Assembly (NCBI GenBank): GCA_017536445.1
Contig: JAFXHJ010000002.1
Span: 1-49,466, forward strand
Direction of reading: 5' to 3'
From: Clostridia bacterium
GTDB taxonomy: Bacteria; Bacillota; Clostridia; TANB77; CAG-465
DNA length: 49,466 nt
Made by a program: the position numbers and the translations under genes. Below, piece after piece: positions 1 through 7,493 of this stretch (its first letter is position 1; every line of letters starts with the position of its first letter). The notes beneath the pieces were generated by a model. It ran no database searches. It worked only from the letters and a program-made list of their open reading frames with translations, and had not been told where the DNA came from.

Positions 1-27
1 AATAGGGGGTCGCCAATTTTTATATAT

Positions 28-103
28 TCCTCAATAGCTCAGTCGGTAGAGCGCTCGGCTGTTAACCGATAGGTCGTTGGTTCGAGTCCAACTTGAGGAG
101 CCA
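28..103 (+). tRNA. tRNA-Asn (anticodon GTT)
   Basis: A complete 76-nt cloverleaf is visible. The acceptor 5' strand TCCTCAA pairs with TTGAGGA, followed by discriminator G and an encoded CCA. The D-arm contains AGCTCAGTCGGTAGAGC. The anticodon loop reads CTGTTAA with GTT at 61-63, which decodes Asn. The T-arm has the usual GGTTCGAGTCC core. G at the discriminator position is normal for tRNA-Asn. Confidence 0.97.
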
Positions 104-107
104 AATT

Positions 108-131
108 AGCAGGTAGAGATACCTGCTTTTT
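108..131 (+). terminator. Rho-independent terminator after tRNA-Asn
   Basis: The stem AGCAGGT / ACCTGCT has a 6-nt loop and is followed by a T run, four bases after the tRNA CCA end. It closes the tRNA transcript. Confidence 0.85.
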
Positions 132-132
132 G

Positions 133-161
133 TTGTGTTTAGTGAGTTTCTGTGGTATAAT
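133..161 (+). promoter_or_regulatory. Promoter of the receiver-like gene
   Basis: A -35-like TTGTGT (133-138), a 17-bp spacer and a perfect TATAAT (156-161) lie about 50 bp upstream of the start at 211. The -35 box directly follows the tRNA terminator. Confidence 0.7.
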
Positions 162-210
162 ATTTATGGTAAAATAATATGTTATTTCAATAATTTGAAA
201 GGAGCTTGCT

Positions 211-570
211 ATGAAGAAAATCTTGGTAGTAGACTACAGCTTAAATTACGCCGAAACGCTTAAGAACTTCTTAGCTGCTTCGGATAATGTTGAGTGTACT
301 GCATATACATTCCCTTATGCTGTGCTTAGACACATAACGAATGATAGGGATGTGGATGTTGTAATAGCAGAATACCAAATGCCTGCAATGAACGGCTTTG
401 AACTTGCGGACAAGGTGCTTAAACTCAATCCGGATATTAGAATGATTGTTATGAATAATAAAGGATTAGAGTTTTTACGGAAAAGACGCAAGGAGCATAA
501 GGTATGCGGAAAGGTTGAACTTGTTGCTAAAAATGATGTAGACTTTTTTGCAAGCCTTGCAAACGAATAA
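211..570 (+). CDS. Degenerate response-regulator receiver protein
   Basis: This 119-aa protein is a single receiver (REC) domain with no output domain. It starts with the typical first strand (MKKILVVDYS) and has the fifth-strand lysine (AKN near residue 106). The phospho-acceptor position, Asp in active receivers, is Glu54 (VIAEYQMP), and the usual Thr/Ser after strand 4 is Asn (MIVMNN). Phosphorylation is therefore unlikely, and Glu may mimic the active state (inference). GGAG sits 8 bases before the ATG. It is monocistronic between its own promoter and terminator, and no histidine kinase is nearby. Codon use is slightly less AT-biased than in the neighbours. The partner is unknown; stand-alone pseudo-receivers usually act by protein contact. 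Confidence 0.8.
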   Translation: MKKILVVDYSLNYAETLKNFLAASDNVECTAYTFPYAVLRHITNDRDVDVVIAEYQMPAMNGFELADKVLKLNPDIRMIVMNNKGLEFLRKRRKEHKVCGKVELVAKNDVDFFASLANE

Positions 571-571
571 A

Positions 572-597
572 AAGAGAGGGTAACCTCTCTTTTTTGT
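572..597 (+). terminator. Rho-independent terminator
   Basis: The hairpin AGAGAGG-GTAA-CCTCTCT is followed by a T run, directly after the stop of the receiver-like gene. Confidence 0.9.
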
Positions 598-609
598 TAT
601 TATATATAC

Positions 610-638
610 TTTTCAAATATATTTATATATAGTATAAT
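610..638 (+). promoter_or_regulatory. Promoter of the zinc-ribbon membrane protein gene
   Basis: TTTTCA (610-615), 17 bp and TATAAT (633-638). The start codon at 666 follows an AGGAGG-type site. Confidence 0.65.
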
Positions 639-665
639 GAAAGAGTAAATAGCAGGAGGAAAGAT

Positions 666-1070
666 ATGGGAGAATATTTAGCATTTTTACCATTAGTAAT
701 AGCATTAATAGGAATGGGTGTGATTTTATACTTTACAGTATCAGCAAGAGGAAGGAATAACATAATGAAAAACATGATGAAAAGCAACATAGATGTACTT
801 AAGGATATGACTACTGGAGATATGGGTGAAAGACTTAAGGACTTAAGTAAAACTGCTATAAATGTAAAAAAAGAAATACTTACGGAGAATCAAGATGTGC
901 TAAAAGAAATGGCAGAAATGGAAGCTGAAATAGAAAAAGGCGCTATAAGAACAAAATCACAAGCTGTAAAAGAAGGCTTTGCGGCAGGTGCTACTATGTA
1001 TTGCAAACATTGTGGTGCTAGTATAGATAGCGATTCTAGATTTTGCAAAAAGTGTGGAAAGGCACAATAA
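666..1070 (+). CDS. Single-pass membrane protein with C-terminal zinc ribbon
   Basis: This 134-aa protein has an N-terminal transmembrane helix (about residues 5-26), a charged, mostly helical middle region (about 30-105) and a C-terminal zinc ribbon with two CxxC knuckles (YCKHCG and FCKKCG, about 111-131). The layout, one membrane anchor and a cytosolic zinc ribbon at the end, is common in small Firmicutes proteins of unknown role. AGGAGG precedes the ATG at good spacing. It has its own promoter and stands alone. The zinc site probably serves structure or protein contact. No enzymatic motif is visible. Confidence 0.8.
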   Translation: MGEYLAFLPLVIALIGMGVILYFTVSARGRNNIMKNMMKSNIDVLKDMTTGDMGERLKDLSKTAINVKKEILTENQDVLKEMAEMEAEIEKGAIRTKSQAVKEGFAAGATMYCKHCGASIDSDSRFCKKCGKAQ

Positions 1071-1097
1071 TACTCTTATTAAAAGAACATTAAATTA

Positions 1098-1126
1098 TTG
1101 AAAAGCGCGTGTTACTGTGATAGAAT
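1098..1126 (+). promoter_or_regulatory. Promoter of the sugar transferase-DedA pair
   Basis: TTGAAA (1098-1103), 17 bp and TAGAAT (1121-1126). The predicted start of transcription is near 1133, just before the GAGGTGA ribosome site of the gene at 1151. Confidence 0.7.
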
Positions 1127-1150
1127 ATGTAGCACGACAGAGGTGAAGAA

Positions 1151-1705
1151 ATGTATAGAAATTTCATAAAACCTTTTTTAGATTTTGTTATAGCATTTGC
1201 ACTGTTGTTCTTTTTATGGCCGCTAATAATTATTACAATAATTATTACATATTTGGATACAGGACTGCCAATATATAACAGACTAAGAAAACGTGAAGGC
1301 AAGAATAAAAAGACATTTACTATGTATAAAATTAGAACGAAAGTATATCCTTGTGAGTCAAATGGATATAAAGAAAGTTATACTAAAGTAAGTAAACTAA
1401 TAGATAGATTACGCTTAAATGAATTACCACAATTAATAAATGTACTTAAAGGAGATATGTCGCTTGTAGGCCCAAGACCATTTATTCCAGGCGAAGAATT
1501 ACCAGAGGGTGAAATAGATCCAAAGAGATATAAAATGAGACCAGGGCTAACAGGACTTGCTCAAGTTAATGGCGGAAGAACTATATCTCATAAGCAAAAA
1601 TTAAGATACGATGTAGAATATTACGATAATATGAGTCTATGGTTAGATTTGAAAATTATAGTAAAAACATTATGGTTGCTAATATCTAACGACGTAGACG
1701 AATAG
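1151..1705 (+). CDS. PglC-like bacterial sugar transferase (phosphoglycosyl transferase)
   Basis: This 184-aa protein belongs to the monotopic phosphoglycosyl transferase family, which moves a sugar-phosphate from a UDP-sugar to undecaprenyl phosphate at the inner membrane face to start glycan assembly. Evidence: an N-terminal hydrophobic re-entrant segment (about 10-34), a KIRTK element (family KFRTM), ELPQLINVLKGDMSLVGPRP (91-110), RPGLTGLAQVNG and a C-terminal DVEYYDNMSLWLDLKI block. The length equals the minimal PglC type. The catalytic Asp-Glu pair of the family (DELPQ) reads Asn90-Glu91 here, so the nucleophile appears changed. It is followed 24 bp later by a DedA gene, likely in the same operon. 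The GAGGTGA site precedes the ATG. Confidence 0.85.
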   Translation: MYRNFIKPFLDFVIAFALLFFLWPLIIITIIITYLDTGLPIYNRLRKREGKNKKTFTMYKIRTKVYPCESNGYKESYTKVSKLIDRLRLNELPQLINVLKGDMSLVGPRPFIPGEELPEGEIDPKRYKMRPGLTGLAQVNGGRTISHKQKLRYDVEYYDNMSLWLDLKIIVKTLWLLISNDVDE

Positions 1706-1728
1706 ACTTAAAATATAGGAGAAAAAAG

Positions 1729-2376
1729 ATGCAAGAATTTATAATAGAAATCATGAATGACTGGGGATACTTTGGAATAGGAATATTAATATTAATAGAA
1801 AACCTATTTCCACCAATACCATCTGAGATAATACTATCTTTAGGTGGTTTTATGACTACACAAACGACAATGACAGTGCCACTTGTAATATTATTTGCGA
1901 CAATAGGTGCAGTTGTAGGTGCATTTGCGTTATACGGAATTGGAAGATTAGTAAATAAAGATGTAATTGCTGGATGGCTAGATGGCAAGGTAGGAAAGAT
2001 ACTTGGATTCAAACCACAAGATGTAGAAAAAGCAAATGCATGGTTTGAAAAGAAAGGAAACATTACTGTTCTTTTCTGTAGATGTATTCCAATCGTTAGA
2101 AGCTTAATCTCAATACCAGCGGGGATGACAAAAATGAAAGTGTTACCATTTGTAACATATACAGTAATAGGTACAACAGTATGGAATACAATACTCGTTG
2201 TAGCAGGACATTTTCTAGGCGAAGCATGGCATAAAGTAGCAGATGTAGTAGATAAATTTGGAAATATTGTATTAGTTATATTAGTAATAGCAGTAGCTGC
2301 ATATTTATCTTGGCATTTCTATAAAATGTTTAAGAATAAAAAGAAACAAAAAGATTTAGTAGAAAAAGCAAAATAG
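1729..2376 (+). CDS. DedA family membrane protein
   Basis: This 215-aa integral membrane protein belongs to the DedA/SNARE-associated (VTT domain) family. Members act in lipid-carrier handling, including undecaprenyl phosphate or phospholipid flipping. Family signs are the early IENLFPPIPSEIILSLGGF segment with the E...PPIPSE core, the RCIPIVRSLISIPAG block near residue 125 and WNTILVVAGHFLG. About five hydrophobic stretches are present, with a Lys-rich C-terminus. GGAG precedes the ATG. Its position just downstream of an undecaprenyl-phosphate glycosyl transferase fits a role in recycling or moving that lipid carrier (inference). Confidence 0.9.
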   Translation: MQEFIIEIMNDWGYFGIGILILIENLFPPIPSEIILSLGGFMTTQTTMTVPLVILFATIGAVVGAFALYGIGRLVNKDVIAGWLDGKVGKILGFKPQDVEKANAWFEKKGNITVLFCRCIPIVRSLISIPAGMTKMKVLPFVTYTVIGTTVWNTILVVAGHFLGEAWHKVADVVDKFGNIVLVILVIAVAAYLSWHFYKMFKNKKKQKDLVEKAK

Positions 2377-2384
2377 CATAAAAT

Positions 2385-2416
2385 AAAAAGGAATACCAAA
2401 TAGTATTCCTTTTTTT
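2385..2416 (+). terminator. Rho-independent terminator
   Basis: The stem AAAAGGAATAC / GTATTCCTTTT has a 6-nt loop and ends in seven Ts. It ends the sugar transferase-DedA transcript. Confidence 0.9.
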
Positions 2417-2441
2417 GAACAGAATGGTATAGAATTTTTCC

Positions 2442-2470
2442 TTGAACTTAAAATAGATATGTAGTAAAAT
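2442..2470 (+). promoter_or_regulatory. Promoter of the membrane-anchored repeat protein gene
   Basis: TTGAAC (2442-2447), 17 bp and TAAAAT (2465-2470). The AGGGGTGA ribosome site follows and sets the start at 2493. Confidence 0.65.
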
Positions 2471-2492
2471 AAAGAAAACAGGGGTGAATATT

Positions 2493-4007
2493 ATGAATGA
2501 ACAGGAAAATAATGTGGTTGGGCAAGAACCAGTACAAGAAAATATACAAAATACAAATCCTATAGATAATATTGAAAATAACGAGCCGGGCAAATACAAC
2601 TTAGGTCCAATAGAAGAACCTATTGCTAAGAAAAACAATCTGCCGCTTGTGATAGTATTAGTTCTAGCGATACTTGTTATATGTGGAGCGGTAGTAGGGA
2701 TGTTCGTAAAATCTTGGACGGAAGGAGAAATTAAAACACCAGAAGAATTTAAAGGCGAAACAACTGGTCAAACGGATAACAAAAAGGAAGAAGAAAATAA
2801 AGAACCAGTTAAAGATCCGTATGAAAACTTCAAGAATCTTACTTGGTCATCAACAAAATCTTTGGAAGTTACAATAAAAGATAATGAAGTGTATTATGGA
2901 GAAGTTAAATTAGATTTAGACATAGAAGGAACATATAAGGCTGTAGAGGAGGTTAAATCTATTTCTACATCTAAAGTATACTTATTAACAGAAGAAGGTG
3001 CGGTTTGGTCGTTTAATGTGTATTTCATGGTACCTGGTGGAGAGGTAGACAATGTAACAAGACATCTAGAAGATACTAAAGTTCTAGAAATGACATATAG
3101 AGATACAAACTCGATTGAAAGTATATATTTCTTAACAGAAAATGGTGAACTTTTAGATATAAATAGAATTCCATATGATAAATATGATTTTGTGGGAACA
3201 ATATCAAGTATTGGTTTGTCAAAAATACCATACGATTCAAACAATTATTTATATCATTGGAATGCAAAGAAAAACGAATACGAACAAATAGTAAATAAGG
3301 CTAAGCAAAAAGTGGCTGCGACAAAAATAATAGAAACAGGAGATGTAGACGGGGTATTTATACTTACAGCTAAAGGCTATCTATTTAAGTATGATGGGAG
3401 TTCAAGTACTGCAACACAATTAATGTCAAATGTTAAATCTATAGACTTTTATGAGTTTAAAGAGACACATTCATTAAATATGGTAATAACGCCAAAAGAA
3501 GGGCCAAAGATGGTTAAATATAATGTTGTTTCTGCATACGATATAGCAAGTGAAACAACAATTAGTCTAGATAGTGTAAAAGTTTTAGATCCATACGCTA
3601 AATATAAAAATGTAGTATGGGCGGATTCTCATGAGGAAATAGGTGAAGACGAGAATTACAGACAAATATACTGTGAAGGAGAAGAAGGTGTGTTTATTGT
3701 AATAGGTAAGTCACCACGTACAGTCAAGAATTTATCGCTTATCTCTGGAGAAGGCAAAAAAGCACATGTATATAGAACAATTAACGCTTTAATAGATGCG
3801 GAAGTGACAGAAGCATATGTAATAACAGATGATGGAAAAGCATATGAAGTAAATATGGATAACGGTGTTACAACTGAACTTACAGCATTATCGGAATACA
3901 ATATAATAGATATGGCGTGCGTGGGCGATCAATATAAAATGATGGTTTTCTTAACAGACGCAGGAGAATTATTAACATACAACGGAAACTTTTATGATTA
4001 TGAATAG
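2493..4007 (+). CDS. Membrane-anchored extracytoplasmic protein with propeller-like repeats
   Basis: This is a 504-aa protein when started at the ATG at 2493. An upstream in-frame GTG at 2484 lies inside the AGGGGTGA ribosome site. The first 45 residues are Asn/Glu/Gln-rich and disordered. A transmembrane helix follows (about 49-73), then an acidic/Lys linker and a large outer domain. That domain holds recurring elements of the form (Y/F)(L/I)LT..G.L, for example YLLTEEGAVW (about 162), YFLTENGELL (210), FILTAKGYLF (288), YVITDDGKAY (441) and VFLTDAGELL (484). This spacing suggests beta-propeller-like blades (inference). No enzyme motif is visible. It is monocistronic. The surface or envelope role is unknown. 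Confidence 0.7.
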   Translation: MNEQENNVVGQEPVQENIQNTNPIDNIENNEPGKYNLGPIEEPIAKKNNLPLVIVLVLAILVICGAVVGMFVKSWTEGEIKTPEEFKGETTGQTDNKKEEENKEPVKDPYENFKNLTWSSTKSLEVTIKDNEVYYGEVKLDLDIEGTYKAVEEVKSISTSKVYLLTEEGAVWSFNVYFMVPGGEVDNVTRHLEDTKVLEMTYRDTNSIESIYFLTENGELLDINRIPYDKYDFVGTISSIGLSKIPYDSNNYLYHWNAKKNEYEQIVNKAKQKVAATKIIETGDVDGVFILTAKGYLFKYDGSSSTATQLMSNVKSIDFYEFKETHSLNMVITPKEGPKMVKYNVVSAYDIASETTISLDSVKVLDPYAKYKNVVWADSHEEIGEDENYRQIYCEGEEGVFIVIGKSPRTVKNLSLISGEGKKAHVYRTINALIDAEVTEAYVITDDGKAYEVNMDNGVTTELTALSEYNIIDMACVGDQYKMMVFLTDAGELLTYNGNFYDYE

Positions 4008-4009
4008 AA

Positions 4010-4044
4010 AACAAGAGGAATGTATTTAATACATTCCTCTTGTT
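4010..4044. terminator. Long bidirectional terminator hairpin
   Basis: A perfect 16-bp stem (4010-4025 with 4029-4044) with a 3-nt loop lies between convergent genes. T-rich sequence follows on the minus strand, and a shorter T stretch on the plus strand. It probably serves both. Confidence 0.8.
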
Positions 4045-4087
4045 CGATATACTAATATTATGTACTAATATATTCACATAGTGCGAG

Positions 4088-4573
4088 TTATAATATAAAC
4101 TGTATAACTAATCCAACCACGGCACATACGCCTAGTGCAATTACTTCGCCAATCAAACTACCTTTAATGTGGAACCAATAATCGTGGTATTCATCTACCA
4201 TATCTTCAGTTCCTTTGAATACAAAATACGGATCGTGACAAAACCAAATAATATCCATTACTACAGCATCATATATGTTAACGATCGTCCATAGTAAAAA
4301 GCCATATCCAAATCCTTCTATAAATGTTGTATATCCATTAACATATCTTAAAATCAAACTAATAATAATTATTATAACAATAGATGCTAAGCATTTAGCA
4401 AATACTTTATTCTTTTCTGTAGGTATTTGATCTTTATATTCTTCTAAAGATTTTACTCTTTCTTGTATTTTTGGTGGATAGTTATATAATGTTTTAATCG
4501 GTTTTCTAGACATTATATAAACCATTATTGTAAATAATACACATAGTGCAATTGCTTCTATAATTAATATCAT
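4088..4573 (-). CDS. Multi-pass membrane protein of unknown function
   Basis: This 161-aa protein has about four hydrophobic segments: an N-terminal helix (1-22), two central helices (about 62-80 and 85-110) and a C-terminal helix (about 138-160). A cytosolic loop with PPKIQERVKSLEEYKDQIP separates the first two. The third segment is rich in Trp/Asp (YDAVVMDIIWFCHD), and HDYWFHIKG precedes the last. It starts after AGGAGG and lies 30 bp downstream of the Crp/Fnr gene on the same strand, so the two may be co-transcribed. I do not recognise a named family. Confidence 0.6.
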   Translation of the reverse strand: MILIIEAIALCVLFTIMVYIMSRKPIKTLYNYPPKIQERVKSLEEYKDQIPTEKNKVFAKCLASIVIIIIISLILRYVNGYTTFIEGFGYGFLLWTIVNIYDAVVMDIIWFCHDPYFVFKGTEDMVDEYHDYWFHIKGSLIGEVIALGVCAVVGLVIQFIL

Positions 4574-4603
4574 AATTTCCTCCTATAATATAAGTTTATT
4601 TTA

Positions 4604-5242
4604 CTACATAGTTATTAATTTTACCATTCTTCCTTTAGTGTAAATTATACCATCATCTTTAAGATATTTTAACTCTCTCATCATAGCAGACCTATCTATG
4701 CTAAGGTAGTCTGCTAAATCTGTATACGTAAAAGGCACGTAAACAGTTTTTGAGGAACTTTTCTTAGCTAGGGTATGAAAGTATTCGAGTAGCTTATCTC
4801 GAGTGCTCCTTTTGGTTAATATTTCGATTCTCTCATTTTGAGTATAAATTCTTTTTGCAAGGATGTCTATCATATTTTCAATAACAGTATTATGATAAGG
4901 ACAATTCTTTTTACATCTATTAATAATGTGATCATAATCTACAAACATAATCTCACAATCTGTTTTTGCTTGAACAGAAATTTCACCATTGGAAAGATTA
5001 GAGAAAATGGCTCCAAATGTATCTCCTTCGCCATATTCAGCCAAGAGGGTACGAGTACCTTTGTAATCAAAACGAATAAGCTGAGCGTCGCCAGATATTA
5101 CAACGCCAACGGTTCCAGCGTTTTTTGTGTTAGATAAAATTGTCTGATCTTTCTTGAAAAAAATATTTCTAATATTGAAGCATTTGTAAATTTTTTGAAA
5201 CTCTTGCTCTGTCAATTGTTTGAATAGGTCACAGTTTACCAT
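4604..5242 (-). CDS. Crp/Fnr-family transcriptional regulator
   Basis: This 212-aa protein has the family plan: an N-terminal cyclic-nucleotide-binding-type beta-roll (about 5-120), a dimerisation helix (about 117-145) and a C-terminal winged helix (about 148-210). The recognition helix carries SIDRSAMMRELKYL (181-194). It has Cys at positions 4, 21, 96, 110 and 114, so an iron-sulfur cluster or thiol sensor is possible but unproven. It is divergent from nrdD. The palindrome GTTGCATTTGCAAC lies between them and overlaps the predicted -35 of this gene, which suggests autorepression and activation of nrdD. GAGGTG precedes the ATG by 9 bases. Confidence 0.9.
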   Translation of the reverse strand: MVNCDLFKQLTEQEFQKIYKCFNIRNIFFKKDQTILSNTKNAGTVGVVISGDAQLIRFDYKGTRTLLAEYGEGDTFGAIFSNLSNGEISVQAKTDCEIMFVDYDHIINRCKKNCPYHNTVIENMIDILAKRIYTQNERIEILTKRSTRDKLLEYFHTLAKKSSSKTVYVPFTYTDLADYLSIDRSAMMRELKYLKDDGIIYTKGRMVKLITM

Positions 5243-5269
5243 AAAAAAATCACCTCTAAAATTATTTTA

Positions 5270-5298
5270 ATAATATCACAAAAAAGTTGCATTTGCAA
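5270..5298 (-). promoter_or_regulatory. Promoter of the Crp/Fnr gene
   Basis: On the minus strand TTGCAA (5298-5293), a 17-bp spacer and TATTAT (5275-5270). The -35 box lies inside the 5286-5299 palindrome, so a bound regulator would block it. Confidence 0.65.
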
Positions 5299-5299
5299 C
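5286..5299. promoter_or_regulatory. Palindromic operator, probable Crp/Fnr box
   Basis: GTTGCATTTGCAAC is a perfect dyad (GTTGCA-TT-TGCAAC) centred at 5292.5. Relative to the likely nrdD start of transcription near 5334 this is -41.5, the classic class II activator position for Crp/Fnr proteins. Confidence 0.7.
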
Positions 5300-5321
5300 A
5301 GATTAAATAAAATTAAAGGGG

Positions 5322-5327
5322 TACAAT
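5322..5327 (+). promoter_or_regulatory. nrdD promoter -10 box
   Basis: TACAAT at 5322-5327 has no recognisable -35 hexamer 17 bp upstream (CAGATT). That is expected of an activator-dependent promoter served by the palindrome at 5286-5299. Confidence 0.6.
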
Positions 5328-5356
5328 AGCGGTGTAAGGTAATGGGGGAGGTTAAT

Positions 5357-7483
5357 ATGAAAATAGTAAAAAGAGACGGAAAAATCGTCGAATACGATGC
5401 GGAGAAAATACGTGTAGCCATTGGAAAAGCTAACGCAGAAGTACCTGAGAATCAAATGGCTTCATGTGAGGAGATAGAAGGAATAATTAAATATATTGAA
5501 GGTTTAAAGAAAAAAAGAATGTTAGTTGAAGATGTTCAAGACATTATTGAAGAAAAGTTAATGGAACTTGGTAAATTCGAACTAGCAAAAGCATATATTG
5601 TATATAGATATACAAGAGCATTAGTTAGAAAATCTAATACAACAGATGAATCTATATTATCTTTAATTAGAAATAGCAATAAAGATGTTATGGAAGAAAA
5701 CTCTAACAAAAATGCACATATTGCATCTACACAAAGAGACTTAATAGCAGGAGAAGTTTCTAAGGATTTAACAAAGAGAATGTTACTTCCAGAAAAAATT
5801 TCTAAAGCTCATGAAGATGGAATACTACATTTCCACGATGCGGACTATTTCTTACAACCAATATTTAACTGCTGCTTAATAAACATAAGCGATATGTTTG
5901 AAAATGGAACAGTAATGAACGGAAAATTAATTGAAAGTCCAAAGAGCTTCCAAGTTGCATGTACTATTATGACTCAAATAATAGCTGCAGTTGCAAGTAG
6001 CCAATATGGTGGCCAATCTGTTGAAATCAAACACTTAGGTAAATATTTAAGAAAGAGTTATGAAAAGTTCAAAGCAAAATTAGAAGAAAAATATAAAGGA
6101 ACTTTATCTGATGAAGCTATTGAAAATATAGTTCAAGATAGACTAAAAGATGAACTTGCAGCAGGTGTTCAAACAATACAATATCAAATAAATACACTTA
6201 TGACTACAAATGGACAATCTCCATTCGTAACAATATTCTTAAATCTTGAAGAAGATGATCCATACAAGAAAGAAACTGCTATGATCATTGAAGAAATATT
6301 AAGACAAAGATATCTAGGAATAAAGAATGAAAAAGGCGTATATGTAACACCAGCATTCCCTAAACTAATATATGTATTACATGAACACAATAACTTAACA
6401 GGTGGGGAATACGATTACTTAACTAAACTTGCAGTTAGATGTTCATCAAAGAGACTTTATCCAGACTATATTTCAGCTAAGAAGATGAAAGAAAACTACG
6501 AAGGTAATGTATTTAGCCCAATGGGATGCAGAAGCTTCCTAGCTCCTTGGAAAGATGAAAAAGGAAACTACAAGTTTGAAGGTAGATTTAACCAAGGTGT
6601 TGTATCACTTAACCTACCACAAATAGGAATTCTTGCTGAAGGAGATGAAGAAAAATTCTGGAGCTTAATGGATGAAAGATTAGATCTATGCTTTGAAGCA
6701 TTAATGTGCAGACACCACGCTTTACTTGGAACAACATCAGACATATCTCCAGTACACTGGCAATATGGTGCAATAGCTAGACTTCAACCAGGAGAAAAGA
6801 TAGATAAATTCTTAAAAGGCGGCTATTCTTCAATATCTTTAGGATATATAGGAATATATGAAGTAACAAAACTTATGAAAGGTGTATCTCACACTACTCC
6901 AGAAGGTAAAGAATTTGCACTTAAAGTTATTAGAAGACTTAGAGAAGCTTGTGATACATGGAAGAAAGAAACTGGTCTAGGATTTGCATTATATGGAACA
7001 CCAGCAGAAAGCTTATGTTATAGATTTGCAAGAATAGATAAAGAAAAATTTGGAACAATTAAAGATGTAACAGATAAAGGTTACTATACAAATTCATATC
7101 ACGTAGATGTTAGAGAAAAGATAGATGCGTTTGAAAAACTTGCATTTGAAAGTGAATTCCAACCAATATCTTCAGGTGGAGCAATATCTTATGTAGAAAT
7201 ACCTAATATTACTCATAACTTAGATGCATTAGAAGATATAGTAAGATTTATTTATGACAACATTCAATACGCAGAATTCAATACAAAATCAGATTACTGC
7301 CATTGCTGTGGATTTGATGGAGAAATCATAATAAACGATAACAACGAATGGGAATGCCCAAGTTGTGGAAACAAAGATAAGAGAAAAATGAACGTTACAA
7401 GACGTACTTGTGGATACCTAGGAGAAAACTTCTGGAATGAAGGAAAAACTAAGGAGATAAAAGCAAGAGTATTACATTTATAG
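5357..7483 (+). CDS. nrdD: Anaerobic ribonucleoside-triphosphate reductase (class III)
   Basis: This 708-aa enzyme reduces ribonucleoside triphosphates to dNTPs with a glycyl radical, in the absence of oxygen. An ATP-cone occupies about residues 1-90, a ten-stranded barrel forms the body, and near the C-terminus lie four zinc-site cysteines (CHCCG and CPSCG) and the radical site RRTCGYLG with Gly686. The ATG at 5357 follows GGGGGAGG; an upstream in-frame ATG at 5342 would overlap that site. nrdG follows after 10 bp, then a small iron-sulfur protein. Control by the divergent Crp/Fnr regulator is predicted from the palindrome at -41.5. The sequence is intact and of normal length. Confidence 0.97.
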   Translation: MKIVKRDGKIVEYDAEKIRVAIGKANAEVPENQMASCEEIEGIIKYIEGLKKKRMLVEDVQDIIEEKLMELGKFELAKAYIVYRYTRALVRKSNTTDESILSLIRNSNKDVMEENSNKNAHIASTQRDLIAGEVSKDLTKRMLLPEKISKAHEDGILHFHDADYFLQPIFNCCLINISDMFENGTVMNGKLIESPKSFQVACTIMTQIIAAVASSQYGGQSVEIKHLGKYLRKSYEKFKAKLEEKYKGTLSDEAIENIVQDRLKDELAAGVQTIQYQINTLMTTNGQSPFVTIFLNLEEDDPYKKETAMIIEEILRQRYLGIKNEKGVYVTPAFPKLIYVLHEHNNLTGGEYDYLTKLAVRCSSKRLYPDYISAKKMKENYEGNVFSPMGCRSFLAPWKDEKGNYKFEGRFNQGVVSLNLPQIGILAEGDEEKFWSLMDERLDLCFEALMCRHHALLGTTSDISPVHWQYGAIARLQPGEKIDKFLKGGYSSISLGYIGIYEVTKLMKGVSHTTPEGKEFALKVIRRLREACDTWKKETGLGFALYGTPAESLCYRFARIDKEKFGTIKDVTDKGYYTNSYHVDVREKIDAFEKLAFESEFQPISSGGAISYVEIPNITHNLDALEDIVRFIYDNIQYAEFNTKSDYCHCCGFDGEIIINDNNEWECPSCGNKDKRKMNVTRRTCGYLGENFWNEGKTKEIKARVLHL

Positions 7484-7493
7484 GAGAAAGATT

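Noticed and set aside
1-15. Possible 3' end of another tRNA (GGGGGTC-G-CCA)
   Set aside because: The 5' part lies outside the window, so the cloverleaf cannot be tested. A CCA preceded by a G-rich stretch alone is not enough.
5342-5356. nrdD start at ATG 5342
   Set aside because: It overlaps the GGGGGAGG ribosome site that serves ATG 5357, and known NrdD proteins begin like the latter.
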